DNA of 64,000 nucleotides from Corythucha ciliata (lineage: Eukaryota > Arthropoda > Insecta > Hemiptera > Tingidae): contig CM075940.1 in the NCBI GenBank assembly GCA_038030265.1, positions 29,488,940 through 29,552,939 of the forward strand, read 5' to 3'. This document shows, one piece after another, positions 1 through 11,149 of the stretch. The notes under the pieces are model-generated. The model was not told the DNA's origin. It did not search any database and saw nothing but the letters and a program-made list of their open reading frames with translations. Position 1 is the first letter of the stretch. Each line of letters begins with the position of its first letter. The position numbers and the translations under genes were made by a program.

Positions 1-1347
1 ATGTGAAGCATTTTCTTCATCCTGTAGAGCATTGTCTTCTACATCATGGTTCTGCTCAGTTAACTCAGGACCTTTGTTGTGGGCCCCATGAGTCTCTTCG
101 TTCATTGGGAAAACCACCAAGTGGCTTTGGTCTTCAAACTCTGGCTCAATATTTTCCCGATAATCTTGATCAGTCACGTCAGCAGGGAGGAAATCTGCGT
201 CTGAAAAAATAATTCGATCAAACGGAAAAATGCCCGTAGCTCGAAAACCTTGAACGCCATTTTCTGCCGTTGCTGCTCTCTGGAACGCTTTGTTAACAAT
301 TCTGCAACATCATAAATAGACAAAACTTGTCCAGGATGGTTGACAGTCCATGCGTCTGCTGCTGCATCGTAGAAGCATTTAAATGGGCCAAAGAAGGTCT
401 TATCTAGAGGCTGCATTTTATGGCTGCAGTGGGGTGGCAAGCTCAGCATGTGGATATGTTTGGATTTGGCAATATTTTATGGCCTCCAAACTAACGTGGG
501 AGACGTGATTGTCGAGGATCAAAAGAACGGGATTATCCTTGGACGGATGAGCGTATTTACAAAAATGATTTAAATATTCAACAAAAACAGATGAAGTCAT
601 GTAACCACGGTCACTGACTCCCATATCGCTTCCATCCGGTCCGCCTTTTATCAGGAGAGGATTCTTTCTTTTCCTAGCAAAAATGAAAAATGGTGGCACA
701 TGGAACCCTGCTGCATTCATTGCACAAGCAAGAGAAACTGTTTGTCCCTGTTCTGCAGCAACAGATTTAGTTGGCGCAATGTGTTTTGGGAGTTTATGGG
801 GCACAGTTTGAACACCTGTCTCATCAATATTGAAAATACGGTCAGGAGTGAAGTCGTACTTGCTCAGAATCGCCCACAGGTTGTCGTAAAATAATTTCAC
901 TTGTTGTCTGTTGAACCCCATGCCTCTGGCGACACTAGTTTTACGAGCGGTACGTAGAGACAATCTGTTCCTTTTGAGGAACATACGAGTGAAATCTCTA
1001 CCGGCAAGTTCATTTTTGTCCGAAAACTGATGTTTGATATGATTTTTCTTGGCATATAAGAACAGCATCGCCCTCAGACCTTTGAGTGTGAGGCCAAACA
1101 TCCGTTCATCTAGAGCTCTTAAATGATTAACAATGTCCCTCTCCTGCTCCGGGGAAAACGTTGGCTGGAACCTTCCCAGTCTCCCAGAAGCCTTACCTAT
1201 TTTTAGACGTTTTCGAAGGGTGGATTCGTAAAAACCAATCTTTTTTGCAGCCGCTCGAACGCTGAGTCCATTGGTTCTGATCATAGCTTGGGCTTCTCTC
1301 AGCAACTCATCTGTTAGAGGCTGGCGGCCAGTCTTCCTCTTCCAGGT
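1..1347 (-). pseudogene. Tigger/pogo-like DDE transposase, frameshifted, 3' end beyond window
   Basis: Transposase of the Tc1/mariner superfamily, pogo/Tigger branch (CENP-B-type helix-turn-helix plus DDE_1 domain), which cuts and pastes its own element. The N-terminal HTH is read from 1347 (TGRQPLTDELLREAQAM, then VRAAAKKIGF). The catalytic segments are FNIDETG (first Asp), LLILDNHVSH (second Asp) and MQPLDKTFFGPFK (third acidic position, usual PLD context). The longest frame runs 1305-418. It leaves the family frame near 470-474, where an extra base turns KYAKSKHIHML into a wrong frame. The correct frame resumes to about 295, where a second shift is needed to continue through GFRATGIFPF to position 1, still open. 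A TTTCAG precedes the TWKRKTGRQP segment at 1347, so an upstream exon is possible. With two frameshifts it is almost certainly dead. Family call is confident; the exact subfamily is not. Confidence 0.88.
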
Positions 1348-1419
1348 TCTGAAACACGAATATTACCATAGTTTGTAGTTACCTACATATTTTAGGAAGT
1401 AAAAATAGTATGCCACTCA

Positions 1420-1857
1420 AAGGGGGCAAAAGTCCGCACATTCAGGGGTGCGGGCTCTTGCCCCAAAAAAAGTGCGGACTTATGCCCCATTCAACAACTT
1501 TTGTTTTCCTTCCCGCTGTATCAACATGCCACAATTCCCAAGAACATTTTTCCCACGAAAATATAACTCGAAGGGTCTGTGAAGTAAGTAAAATTGGTTT
1601 CAGGAGCAACAAAGTTTCTTCAATTGAGAGAGCACGCCCTAAACATGGCGGAATATTACATCTGAACCAGAAAAAACGAACTTACCTTATTTTCTACCAG
1701 CAGGGCGCACAGACGAGCACGAGGTTTCGTTGGTGACTGATAACAACTTGTAAGCGCATCCAACAGGTGCCAGTGTGGCTGAACACTTCGCGGTTTTTTC
1801 AAAATGGCTGCTGCGGACTTTTGCCCCATGCGGATTTCTGCCCCCACCCCTATGGGG
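1420..1857. mobile_element. MITE-like element with GGGGCAAAAGTCCGC inverted repeats
   Basis: The left side carries GGGGGCAAAAGTCCGC (1422-1437) and GTGCGGACTTATGCCCC (1472-1488) around an AGGGGTGCGGG core. The right side carries TGCGGACTTTTGCCCC (1812-1827), then GCGGATTTCTGCCCCC and CACCCCTATGGGG. Both ends therefore hold the same short motif in opposite orientations, and end-to-end they read as imperfect terminal inverted repeats with AGGGGTG at the outer edge. The roughly 320 bp interior has no credible coding potential. No clear target-site duplication was found, so the exact ends are uncertain. It lies directly behind the Tigger transposase start but shares no obvious end with it. Confidence 0.5.
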
Positions 1858-1924
1858 TATGGGATGGATGTTCCACTTCCGCCCGCGCCGACGGGATTGA
1901 AATCTCTATGAGGCCCCTCGTGGA

Positions 1925-2258
1925 ATTTTTATCCCAAATTTTAGCCGTGATTAGTGCTTTTTCCACCCTTTATCTGCGCTTTAGTGATTTTCCTCATTGT
2001 TGGCCGCGAATTTGGGTTCTTATCCCGTGAGTTAGCGATTTTTTTACCCACGGATCGGCGTTTTCCTCAATTTAAGCAGCCAATTTGCGATGTTGCCCTT
2101 TTGAGCAGTGAATCAGCACTTTTACTCGATTTGAGCGGCGAATTAATGTTTTCCTTCATTTCAGCCCCGCGAAAGTGATTTTACTCAACATTAGCCGAGA
2201 ATCGTAGTTTTTTTTTTTTTTTTTAGCCCCGCATTAGCAATTTTATTCGCTTCTAAGC
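1925..2258 (-). repeat. Degenerate 30-bp tandem array, type 1 (minus orientation)
   Basis: Repeated diverged versions of CTCAATTTTAGCCGCGAAT followed by TAGCGCTTTTT, period about 30 bp. Examples are TTTTAGCCGTGATTAGTGCTTTTT near 1945 and GAGCGGCGAATTAATGTTTT near 2130. Ends near an AGGGGCGTATCCAG motif at 2261, which resembles the terminal motif of the elements at 18991 and 62935. No coding content. Confidence 0.75.
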
Positions 2259-2567
2259 AGGGGCGTATCCAGCCCTTAATCTAAAGGGTGGGCAGAATAT
2301 GTCGGATGTTCTAGAGATCCCAGAAAAATCTTTAAATTCTTCCCCGGAAACTGAGTTTTTAGAAAAAGGGCCGTAATCCATCGAAAACTAGCATCTCCGT
2401 TGGGAAACTATAGGTTTTTTTAGCCTTCTATTCCTGTTTTTCTGTCTAAAAACTCACAATATTTTCCCCGGAAATCGATACTTTGTAGGAAAGGCTAGGC
2501 AGTCAAATACTGGGTTTACTTTAAATATGGTGATTTTAGTTCATAATGGCTATTTTTATCGTGATTT

Positions 2568-2713
2568 AAGCCCGGGTTGACCACATGGGTTCAAAGTTCC
2601 GTTTATTCTCAAGATGAGCTTATACCCCGAACAAAATTTATCATTTTGCATATTTACAACAACGTTTAAACCCGTACCAACGCTTAAACGGTCATTGTCG
2701 ACCCGGCCCTGAA
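2568..2713 (-). mobile_element. Small dispersed element, GTCGACCCGG/GTTTAAAC type, copy 1
   Basis: Read on the minus strand this 146-bp stretch matches 13553-13692 along most of its length. Shared landmarks in order are GGGTCGAC, CCGTTTAAGCGTTG, GGGTTTAAACG, AAACGGAACTTT and AACCCATGTGGTC, then ACCCGGG. The two ends are themselves inverted (GGGTCGAC against GTYGACCCGGG), as in a MITE. No coding capacity. Confidence 0.6.
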
Positions 2714-3109
2714 GCCCCAAAATGGCGATTTTAGCACAATTGTGATTTTGGCCAAAAACGGGCAATTTTACCACTAAGCTGGGGGCAAAATCTGAAAAAT
2801 TTACTTATTAGTAGTGATTCAGATCTGCGCGAACTGTAATTTGGGGCGCAAAAACCGGGGAATTGTTCTTTGAATCTGTGTCACCCGTGCGAAATTCGTT
2901 TTGTAATAAAAATCCTCGAAATTGTTTTTTTTTTTTTTTTTTTATGTGAGCGCCGACGAAACAAAAGTTGGTTATCCTGAAGGATTTATACTTTCAGAGC
3001 GTACCAGGGGGAAGGGGGGGGGCAGCTGCCCCGCTAAATCTACGCTTTCGAGTCTATGGGAGGGCAGCTTCCTACCTTTGACCCTACTGGCTACGCTCAC
3101 AGTCATGAA

Positions 3110-3740
3110 TTAGCGCTGTTTCACAGGAAATTGCCTTCAAAAACCACGGATTCGCTTTTTCTCACTTTTATAGCCGCGAATTAGCGTTCATCATTTGTAT
3201 CCGCGCGATTTAACTACACGATCTTCTACACTTTAACCGCGATTTCCGTGAATTAGCGCCTTTCTCTGAATTTCAGTAGAGATTTTGCTGTTTTTCTTTA
3301 TTTTCATTTAGCGGTGCTATTTCATTTCTAGCAGCGATGTTCTTTTTTTTTCAATTTTATATCCTTGAATTAGCGCTTTTTCTCAATTTTAGCCGCGGAC
3401 ATGGCCCAAGAATGACACATTAGTGTTTTTTTTTTCTACATTTTTGGTGTAAAAGAGAGAGTTTCGGTGTGGGGGGGAGGTCGTCACTGGAAAAGGCCGT
3501 CCTTGTATGTCGGCCGTCCGGTTTTTTGAGTGGCCCACACCTGGTTTTGTTTTGAATAGGTTGGTTTGTTTTCGTAGGTGAATTCCACCTTTTTCTCAAT
3601 TAAAGCCGTGAAATTGAGTCCAGAAACCGCCAACTAACGGTTTTTTGTTTATTTTAGCCGCGAACTAGCCAACAGGGATCGTCGTATTGGCTCTTTTTTT
3701 AAATTTTTTTTAATTTAAGCTACGAAATGCGCTTTTAGAA
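3110..3740 (-). repeat. Degenerate 30-bp array, type 1, broken by poly-T and other inserts
   Basis: Further diverged units of the CTCAATTTTAGCCGCGAATTAGCG family, for example TTTTTCTCACTTTTATAGCCGCGAATTAGCG near 3160-3185, TCTCAATTTTAGCCGCGGAC near 3383 and TTTTAGCCGCGAACTAGCC near 3650. Poly-T runs (for example 2924-2943 and 3420-3435) and a G-rich patch at 3005-3030 interrupt the series. The stretch 2714-3110 between copies holds no recognisable gene. Confidence 0.65.
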
Positions 3741-5515
3741 ACCGCGAATGAGCAAAGTCCTCCCACCTCTCTTGGGAAATTTTCGAAAGCCTTCTTCTAA
3801 GTGACGAGCAATAATAATTTACTGTGTTCTTCTTTCTTTGGTCTGAGCTTTGTTGAGAACTGTCGCTATACAGACATTACTCCTTTTTTGAGTTAAAAAC
3901 CTGTGATAAATGGTTTAAAACAAAATTATTATTATTATTATTATTATAGCAATGTGTTGTTTTCACAGAAACCATTATTGCTGAACACAAGACCATCGAA
4001 CCGGAATTCACTACTCTTGTAAATAAATATAACTGTAAGGACATAAATAAAAAAGTAGGTAAATGTAGGAAATGGCTTTAACTTAATGCTCAGACCATGT
4101 GCAGATGGTGGATTCATTATGGGTTGAGTGTGAGAGGGGTTGTTCTCTTCTCTTTACCTAGCACAGCTGTCTCATACTCACTTCTTTTCAGTTTATTTCT
4201 TTCCCAACGACCTACCGCTACCTACCTCACCGCTTTACCCCCTCCAGATTTTTTTTTTTTTTGTTGTAGTTCGTTCATAGATCTCTACGGATGAGGACTG
4301 GGTCTCAGGATTTCTTTCTGGTCCAAAAGCTATGAATAGCAGCCCTTTTTTCTTCGTAGGATAAATACCTTCCCCCCTCCTCCCTGCAATATTTATCAGA
4401 TTAGTTTGGGTCTGTTTTTTTTTTTTTTTTTTGTTATCCCGAACCCCGATCGTGGAATGGTTCCAATTGAATAAAATATGCGGTTATAATTTTATTTTAT
4501 ATGATTAGAATAAGAAAAAAATTCCTCATTTTTAACTAAAGGGCCACCCTAAGCATGAAAGAGTACAGCCTGCGCCAGGACACTAAATCCCAGCCAACGG
4601 GGGATCAGATGACAAACGTAAAATGTATGCTAGACATGTACAACAAGTGTGTCAAGAAAAACTGTGTGTCTGCGACGCCTGTTTATTAGTAATCGCGAAC
4701 GCGTTTAAACGGTCGAATATTTCCTTATAAAAAATATTATAGAGCTGTGAAATTGCCCAAGTTACGATAATGTTGAATCTTGGTGCGTTTAAACCAGAAC
4801 TTAGCTTAAGTTTACAAGCTATCCCCGGGTTTTACGAGGCGTTTTATTGAAGCCTTGACCTATAAGGGAGCCATTAATAACTGGGATGATATTGCCCTAA
4901 ACCAAAGCTATTGATTATATTCGCGAAGCTAACTGGCTATTTTTTACTCGTTAGCACAGACTTTTCATTCTCTAAAATGAATCATCTCATCCTTATGTCG
5001 AACTCTGGAACCGAACCGGTCGATGAGAGGAAGATGTATCGTTCCACGCTGTCGCCCTATCGTAGTCTAAATTCTCTGAGCTTTTGAAGAAGAATATCCC
5101 TAACGCTTCATCTTTTTTCCCTCCCGTTTTTTTTAAAAAAGCGAGAAAAAAAAAAGATGAATGTGGGGAAGGAGTAAAAGACAAACCTAGCCGCAAAACC
5201 ATGGAGCTCACTCAAAAAAAAAAAAAAAAAAAGCAAGCCGGTAATCTCGTGGAGCACTTAGGTAGATTGGGTTGGTCGCCATTTGAAATTGTCTCGAATT
5301 AATTTGTGAAAAAGGGAAGGTTCACTGGGGCTTGGGATGTCTAATGAGTACATCCGCCACATGTGGTGGAGCAAGATAGAGAGAAATACCCGCTCTCTGG
5401 AGGTTGAAAACAGTGTTTTTGGAGGAAGAATTTTATTTTTAGGTGGTTGGGGGGGGGGTGGCGAGGGTTTGCTCTGCAGTACATTCCTTCTCTGGGGGAA
5501 AAAAAGGAGCCTTTT
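3741..5515. other. No gene seen; simple repeats
   Basis: AT-rich sequence with an (ATT)n microsatellite at 3925-3947, several long poly-T/poly-A runs (4250, 4415, 5213-5232) and a G run near 5448. Two GTTTAAAC-containing segments at 4700-4830 (GCGTTTAAACGG and GTGCGTTTAAACC, followed by CTTAGCTTAAG) recall the small element at 2568 and 13553, but I could not align them convincingly. Open frames here contain homopolymer-coded residues and look like chance. Confidence 0.5.
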
Positions 5516-5519
5516 CACG

Positions 5520-6185
5520 GTTAATTTCGACCGTTAATGTCGGTAAAATGTTTGCAACCGATTCGAGTCGGTAACCACCACCGACACGCCTGACACGGTT
5601 GGATCACATCTAGACTCGGTTAACGCAAAGTGTCGGTTAAAATGTTTGTAACACGGTCGATTGACATATACGGCTTACACACTAGGATTTAACCGTCAAA
5701 GCAAATCTGTTGAGCTCACCGTTATTACACGGTAAAGCACTAGTGGTGTGACGGTTGGGGCTCACCGTTTTTTAACGGTTGATTCTACCGACATACAAAT
5801 TTTATGTCTGTTGCAGGTACCGATGTACATCGGTCAAAGCTTAACGTTTATTCTGTCAAACCAACAGATTCATCACAGTCAGTGCAACTGATTTCTCACG
5901 GTAATGCCCTACCGACTTCCGGGTAGCATCGACCGATCTGAAACGGTGAAATTGAACCGTCTCAATTCGGTAAAAAACACCGGTTTGAACGGTGAAACCA
6001 ACATTTACTCACGGTACACCCTACCGTTCCTGAACGGTAGCATGTACCGTTTATGGAGAGGTAAAATGGTAATTTGTGACCGATCATTGACGGTTACGTG
6101 TAACGGTTTCACGGTTACTTCAACAGTTTCTTCCCTGCCAATCTTCGACAATAGTACGGTTGAACCAAGCGTCAGGGAGAAGCCA
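5520..6185. repeat. CGGT/ACCG-rich patch with motifs on both strands
   Basis: Dozens of CGGT and ACCG tetranucleotides, mostly as ACGGTT/AACCGT or ACCGTT/AACGGT, are scattered with irregular 10-30 bp spacing and in both orientations. They make many short inverted pairs such as CCTACCGTTCC with GAACGGTAGC near 6030. Density falls sharply outside these borders. It is not a simple tandem repeat, because spacing and fillers differ. Possible readings are a subterminal binding-site cluster of a transposon or a decayed palindromic element. No coding function is supported. Confidence 0.6.
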
Positions 6186-6204
6186 ATAAATGAGGACAAA
6201 GAAA

Positions 6205-6530
6205 GAAAATAAATTCTTGTTGGCTGTGCTCAATAGTGATCGTGCTCTAACCTAACCAAAGTGGTTCATTATTTTTAGATAAAAATTAAATTAAAATGAT
6301 TCGATCCCCGAATAAATCACAAAATAAAACCTTTTGGAGGCCAGATGTTACAATAAAAACTATTTTCAATGATTTTTCATTGTGACTGGTGGCCTCAAAG
6401 ATAGGTATCAATCTGCAATTTATTCAGGGACTAAATCATTTTAATTTAATTTTTATCAAGAAATTATGAATCAGTTTGGCTTGAATTTAGCACGCTCACC
6501 TTTGAACACATCCCAAAGGAATTGATTGTG
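6205..6530. mobile_element. Foldback MITE with ~110-bp terminal inverted repeats
   Basis: The left arm (about 6205-6325) and right arm (about 6410-6530) are reverse complements over more than 100 bp. The innermost part is nearly perfect: GATAAAAATTAAATTAAAATGAT from 6278 pairs with its complement at 6435-6457, followed by GAATAAAT on both sides. Further out, TCGTGCT, CCAAA and TTCAT blocks pair with mismatches. The roughly 90-bp loop holds a second, weaker pair around GGAGGCCAG and CTGGTGGCCTC. No target-site duplication could be fixed. No coding sequence. Confidence 0.8.
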
Positions 6531-6964
6531 TTTCTTTGGGCAATATGTATAATTAATTTATTGATTCCACCCTGAAACTAGCTTCAACCTCTCTTGGTAA
6601 TATGGGTAAAGAGTAAAAGAGCATCCGTGAAAACGTGAGGCTCGTAATCGTCAATGGATTAAGAACAAAATTGAAAATCTGAAACAAACAACATATAATA
6701 TAAATACAGTAGGTATAATGCGTACATTGAAAGTTATTATTGAAACATATAAAAAAATACGAAATATATTTTTACGTAGAACGAAGAGATTTATTTTAGA
6801 AAGTAGAAGCTTCCAACATAGAACAAAAATGAAATTTTACTTTTCATTTTTCAATTTATTTATTAATCATTTTTATCATTATTCAATTAACTTACTCCTT
6901 ACAACTACAACTTTGTTTAACTTATAATGGATTTCTCATCGTCACGTACAACGTATTACTACCG

Positions 6965-8580
6965 TCATTCAATTTTGTCAAATTATTGGGGAAAGGGTAC
7001 CGATCGAAACAATCTAAAGTAACGTATCGTACTCTTGACATCCGTTCCACGAGATCTTTCCAACGGAGCTTTGCATCCAGGGTCATCCCCAAGTACTTGG
7101 CTTGGTTGGAATACGGAAGCTCTTTGTTATTGAGATACGCCGTTTATCGACCTATTGGTGAAATCCACGTGTACCGATTTCGTCTCATTCATTTTGATTC
7201 TCCACCTCACTGCCCATCTGTGGACGCTGGAGAGCGCTTGATTCAGTTCGCCGACTGCAAGCAATGCTGTATCATCCGAAAATGTTGCGGTGATGATGTT
7301 GCTATTTTCCGGGATGTCACCAGTGTACATTAGGTACAGTATTGGGCCCAGTACACTACCCTGAGGGACTCCTGCTTCAATTGGTTTCAGATCTGAATAT
7401 TTATCAATCTGCTTTACCCGAAAGTATCGTTCTGAGAGATACGAATTCAGTAGCTCTACGTATCTATAGGGCAACATTTTCTTCAACTTATACTTAAGTC
7501 CGTCATGCCATACTTTGTCGAACGCCTGCGACACATCGAGAAAAGCTGCTGAACAGACATTTCTTTCGCGAAACCCAAACTGATGATTAGGTATTAGCTT
7601 CCGAGCCTCGATTATTTCAATTAATCTCTTACTAAGGAGCTTCTCGAAGAGCTTGGACATGACAGGTAGCAGCGAGATAGGCCTATACGACGTCAATTCT
7701 TCCGGCTGCTTCCCTGGCTTGGGAAGAATGATTATTTCAGCAATTTTCCATAGCCTTGGGACCTTTCGTTGATGGAAAGCTACATTGATTATCTGCATAA
7801 TTTTTCTAATGCTGAAGAGTTTTTCCTGTAATCCCGTCAAAACCGGGAGCCTTTTTTGGATTCATTTCTTTTTTAATCACCTGACAGATCTCTTTATACG
7901 TGACCGGTGGGATATGCTCGTCAGCATCTATCCCTTGGATTTCCGGCAATGGTTGATTTGTGTCGCCTTGCTTGTTTGGCGTGAATATTTGCATTTGGTT
8001 CTCAGCAAACGCATTTGCTTTCTCCTGGTCGTCCTTGATCCATCCTTTCCATGGATGGGTCAAGCTTGTATTGTCGGTCTTTTCAAGTACTTTGTTGCTT
8101 TCCATAGCGAGTACTCAGTATGATGATCGCTGGTCAGCTCGTTTAGTTGAAGCTCTACCGTCTCCTGATGCAGCTCCTTCAGTATGATCCTGAGCTCTTC
8201 CTTCAACTTGTTCCATTCCGCTTTGGCTCCCGGATCTCTCGTGCTTTGCCATTTTTTCCTGGCTTTACGTTTTTCTTTGACCAGCTCAATAATTTCTCTT
8301 GGATAGTGAAACCCTTGAAGCTTTCTCTTCACAGTTGGCGTGCTGTCCATGGCAACCCCCAATGAACTCCCAACTGGGATCCTACTTGTTTTGAGCGCTG
8401 GCTGACCTTATCTCTCAGCTCTTGTATGTGCTTATTCGCTGAGCTTTTGGTGCTCGCCAAAAAGACGAAGGAAGCTGATGCTTCTGACCGAGATGCTTTT
8501 TTATTGTACCTGACCACCAATGACAGTCAAAGGAATCAACAGAGCCGACGCAGTCAAACGATCGTACTCGTCGTCTGAAA
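6965..8580 (-). pseudogene. Jockey-like non-LTR retrotransposon (LINE), RT region, dead
   Basis: Reverse transcriptase of a LINE, which copies its RNA at a nicked target site. Minus-strand order: linker with FHYPREIIELVKEKRKARKK (8362-8060), LWKATKYLK, then NPKKAPGFDGI (RT block 1, near 7850), YRPISLLPVMSKLFEKLL, HQFGFRERN, FLDVSQAFDKVWHDGL, AGVPQGSVLGPILYLMYTGDIP and the catalytic FSDD where FADD is usual. Frame changes are needed near 8085, 7830 and 7130; after the last, KYLGMTLDAKLRWKD continues to about 7000. Between HQFGFR and FLDVSQAFD roughly 20-25 residues usual in this family are absent, an internal deletion. The endonuclease domain was not found, so the copy is 5'-truncated near 8580. 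No clear poly-A tail is visible at the 3' end (near 6965). Confidence 0.88.
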
Positions 8581-8589
8581 TTAAATAAA

Positions 8590-9800
8590 GAAGAAATAAC
8601 TCAACTATTTCGCCTCAAATAATCAAACATAAATAATTTGTGTTCATATCAGCTAGCACCGATTCATAATGAAAATTAAATAGATAACAAATCATCAGGC
8701 CCTTATGTTGCCAGATGTCCATAATCGGAATTGCAACCGCCAAACACTAACGAGACACGCTACAGCCTATAAATCGAAAAAACTACAAAACCCCTGGGTT
8801 TCAGTATCGATTGCATTCAAATCCAGCGTAGTTCACGTTAGTTTCCCACGTTTTCAGGTAAGCCTAATCCGAATATCAAATTTCGGAGACCTCATCCCCC
8901 TACAAATGCCGAGTATCAACAAAATTATTCAAAGAAACACAAAAAAGGGAGAGTTTCTAAATTCAACAGATGAGTAAAAATGGGGAACTTGCACATTTTT
9001 CAAACACTGGCGATTCTTGAAGAGGGCTCTTCAACAACATAATTGCTCACATTAAACATTAAAATCAATCAAGGGTTTTTTTAACCGAATTTTTAAAATT
9101 TCTGAGTGGGGGTTTCATGACGTCAAAGCAGTTATAATGAAATGGATGGTGTAGGGAAGATGTTTTTTCTGAGGGTAAATTTTTCTTGTTATTTGTAAAC
9201 AAAACATTTTAGAGTTCCCTCAAATGCTTCAAAACAAGTGATTGACGTCATTTCCTTTGGCACCGTCCATCCCCACCTGAAGAACTTTGAAATTATTTTT
9301 AAATCACCAGACGGACCAATCGGGCTGCCCTTAATTGGGGCTGCCCTTAATATCCTTCTGTTCATGTGCCAATTCTCCGTTATACTTTTCTCCCAAATCG
9401 GGCATTCATGCAAGTTCCCCATTCCCAACGTGATTGAGCCTTCCCTCACATTTATCATGTTGTGTTATATAGTTTTATAAAGTAATCCATCGATCCAATC
9501 GATGGGTGAGCAAAGTGGTGGCCCAACCTCACATTTCCGCGCTTTTTCAACGAGATTTTTATATTTTTAACCAATTTCCCATTTTTTGATCAGAATCCGA
9601 AAAAAATTGGGAACTTTATTACAAACAGCAAAAAAGTGAGAAATCGCACAACAAGTTTTTTTTTTGTTTCTTTGAATACTTTTTGATTCCTGACACTTGC
9701 AGGGGGTCGGAAATTAGATTTTAGGATTCAGCATAACTGAAAACGTGGACAAAGTGCTCTCTACTCAGGCGTATAAATTCTTGGCTATAAGACGCGTTTC
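8590..9800. other. No gene seen
   Basis: Mixed AT-rich sequence with no recognised domain or repeat boundary. A frame on the minus strand at 9189-9458 has protein-like length (89 residues), but matches nothing I know and lies in the expected intron or 3' region of the hAT gene. Further exons of that transposase would be expected somewhere here on the minus strand; I did not find them. Confidence 0.4.
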
Positions 9801-9811
9801 ATGAGACATAC

Positions 9812-11146
9812 CTAAATGCTTTGCAAAAATTGCTCCCATTATCCGTCACTGTCGATGTTACAATGCTCGCGATGCCGTATTCTTGGAAGACGTCACATAG
9901 ATGAGAAGCGAGAACATCATATGTATGGCTTCCTTCTACACGCCGACAAGCCAATGTCCCCGATTGTCTTTCGAGGCTTTCCGGGTCGAGCCAATGTGCA
10001 AATAACTCCTTCGAATTATTAAAAAGTCAATTACCAGGAAAATATTGACAGGGACAACAAAAAAACTTCATACTTTCTAAAAGCTGACCAGCAATCCGCG
10101 GTAGTACAGACAAATTCAGCCTTTTTCATATTGTTGGTAAGATTTTATTTCAGCTGTGTAAAGCGATTATCGATTTATTTTTTCAAAGTGCGCTTGCAGG
10201 GCAAATTTCTTCCCGGAGCAAGTTTCCCAACAAGATTTCTGAACGACTCTTTATCCACTGTCGAGTAAGGTAATTTAGCTTCAACGAAGAAGTCCAAGAT
10301 GAGTTTATTTAATTCTGCCTGAGTGATGCGGCTCGATTGATTGAGGAATAATTGTCGAAGGTCTGTAGCCGAGGAAGAGCTACCCCCAGAAGAATCCGGT
10401 TTCTTTGAGGTCGTAGCTTCTTGGTTTTTGATCTTGAAGCTGCTTGACGCCAGTTGAGGGTGACGTCGCTAGACAACGGTATTAAATTCAATTAGTTATT
10501 TGAAAATCAGATGAATACAGCATGAAACAAGAAGAGGATAAAATGGAATACAGGGAGCGCAAAATCGGCAGGTGTTTCGTCGTCTTCCCCTTGCTAGTAC
10601 TTCTCACAATCTTACTGCAGCGGATACGGATTACGACATTATACGAGCCCCCCTCCGTCAGAAATATTATATTTCACAACGAGTGAGGAAAGCGTAAAAA
10701 AAATACACCTTTACGCGCGAGTTGTGTTCAGCGAACTCGGCATAAAAAAAACGTTCACGTCTTTTTGAAATTCCATGAATCATCTGTTCCGTACCCTAGC
10801 AACCGTTGGACGTTAGCAAAGACGTTCATGTTTTTACTTTATTCTTCAAAATCTCACTATTATTCCTACCTGTTAAGGGCTAAGGGTTATCTCTGATACC
10901 TCTCCCAGTAGGTATCTTTTGTGATTCTGGCTCACTTGCCTCATACCTGATACCTGCGGATTTTACGCACCCTTTAACCCAATGAGACGATCCTTACCTT
11001 TAGATGTTTCTTCAAGTTCCCGCATGATGAGAATGAGGCAGAAATTGCCGATTTACACACTTTACACACGCACTTGAAATTTTCGACTTCCTTCGTGACT
11101 TCCGTTTCTACGGAAAAATACTTCTTATTGGCGATTCAGATTATCA
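9812..11146 (-). pseudogene. BED-finger hAT-family transposase, 5' exons, with stop codons
   Basis: Exon 1 (about 11146-10998) encodes KKYFSVETEV then KCVCKVCKSAISASFSSCG and NLKKHLK, and ends at a GTAAGG donor. Exon 2 starts at 10468 after ...TTGTCTAG and continues in phase 0 as RRHPQLASS, completing a BED zinc finger (C-x2-C, then HLKRRH). It then reads SRITQAELNKLILDFFVEAK, FRNLVGKLAPGRNLPCKRTL and, after two in-frame TAA stops, KKAEFVCTTADCWSAFRK. Exon 3 (10008-9812) gives HWLDPESLERQSG and VTSTVTDNGSNFAKAF, and ends at a GTATGT donor. CTTADCWS and TVTDNGSNF are typical of invertebrate hAT transposases (RNase H-like fold with a conserved Asp). The intron of 529 bp between exons 1 and 2 has good splice motifs. 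The stops make this copy inactive. The C-terminal dimerisation region was not located. Confidence 0.82.
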
Positions 11147-11149
11147 CTT

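Noticed and set aside
3..212. Plus-strand frame at the window start
   Set aside because: The minus strand here is the C-terminal part of the Tigger transposase in a frame continuous with GFRATGIFPF.
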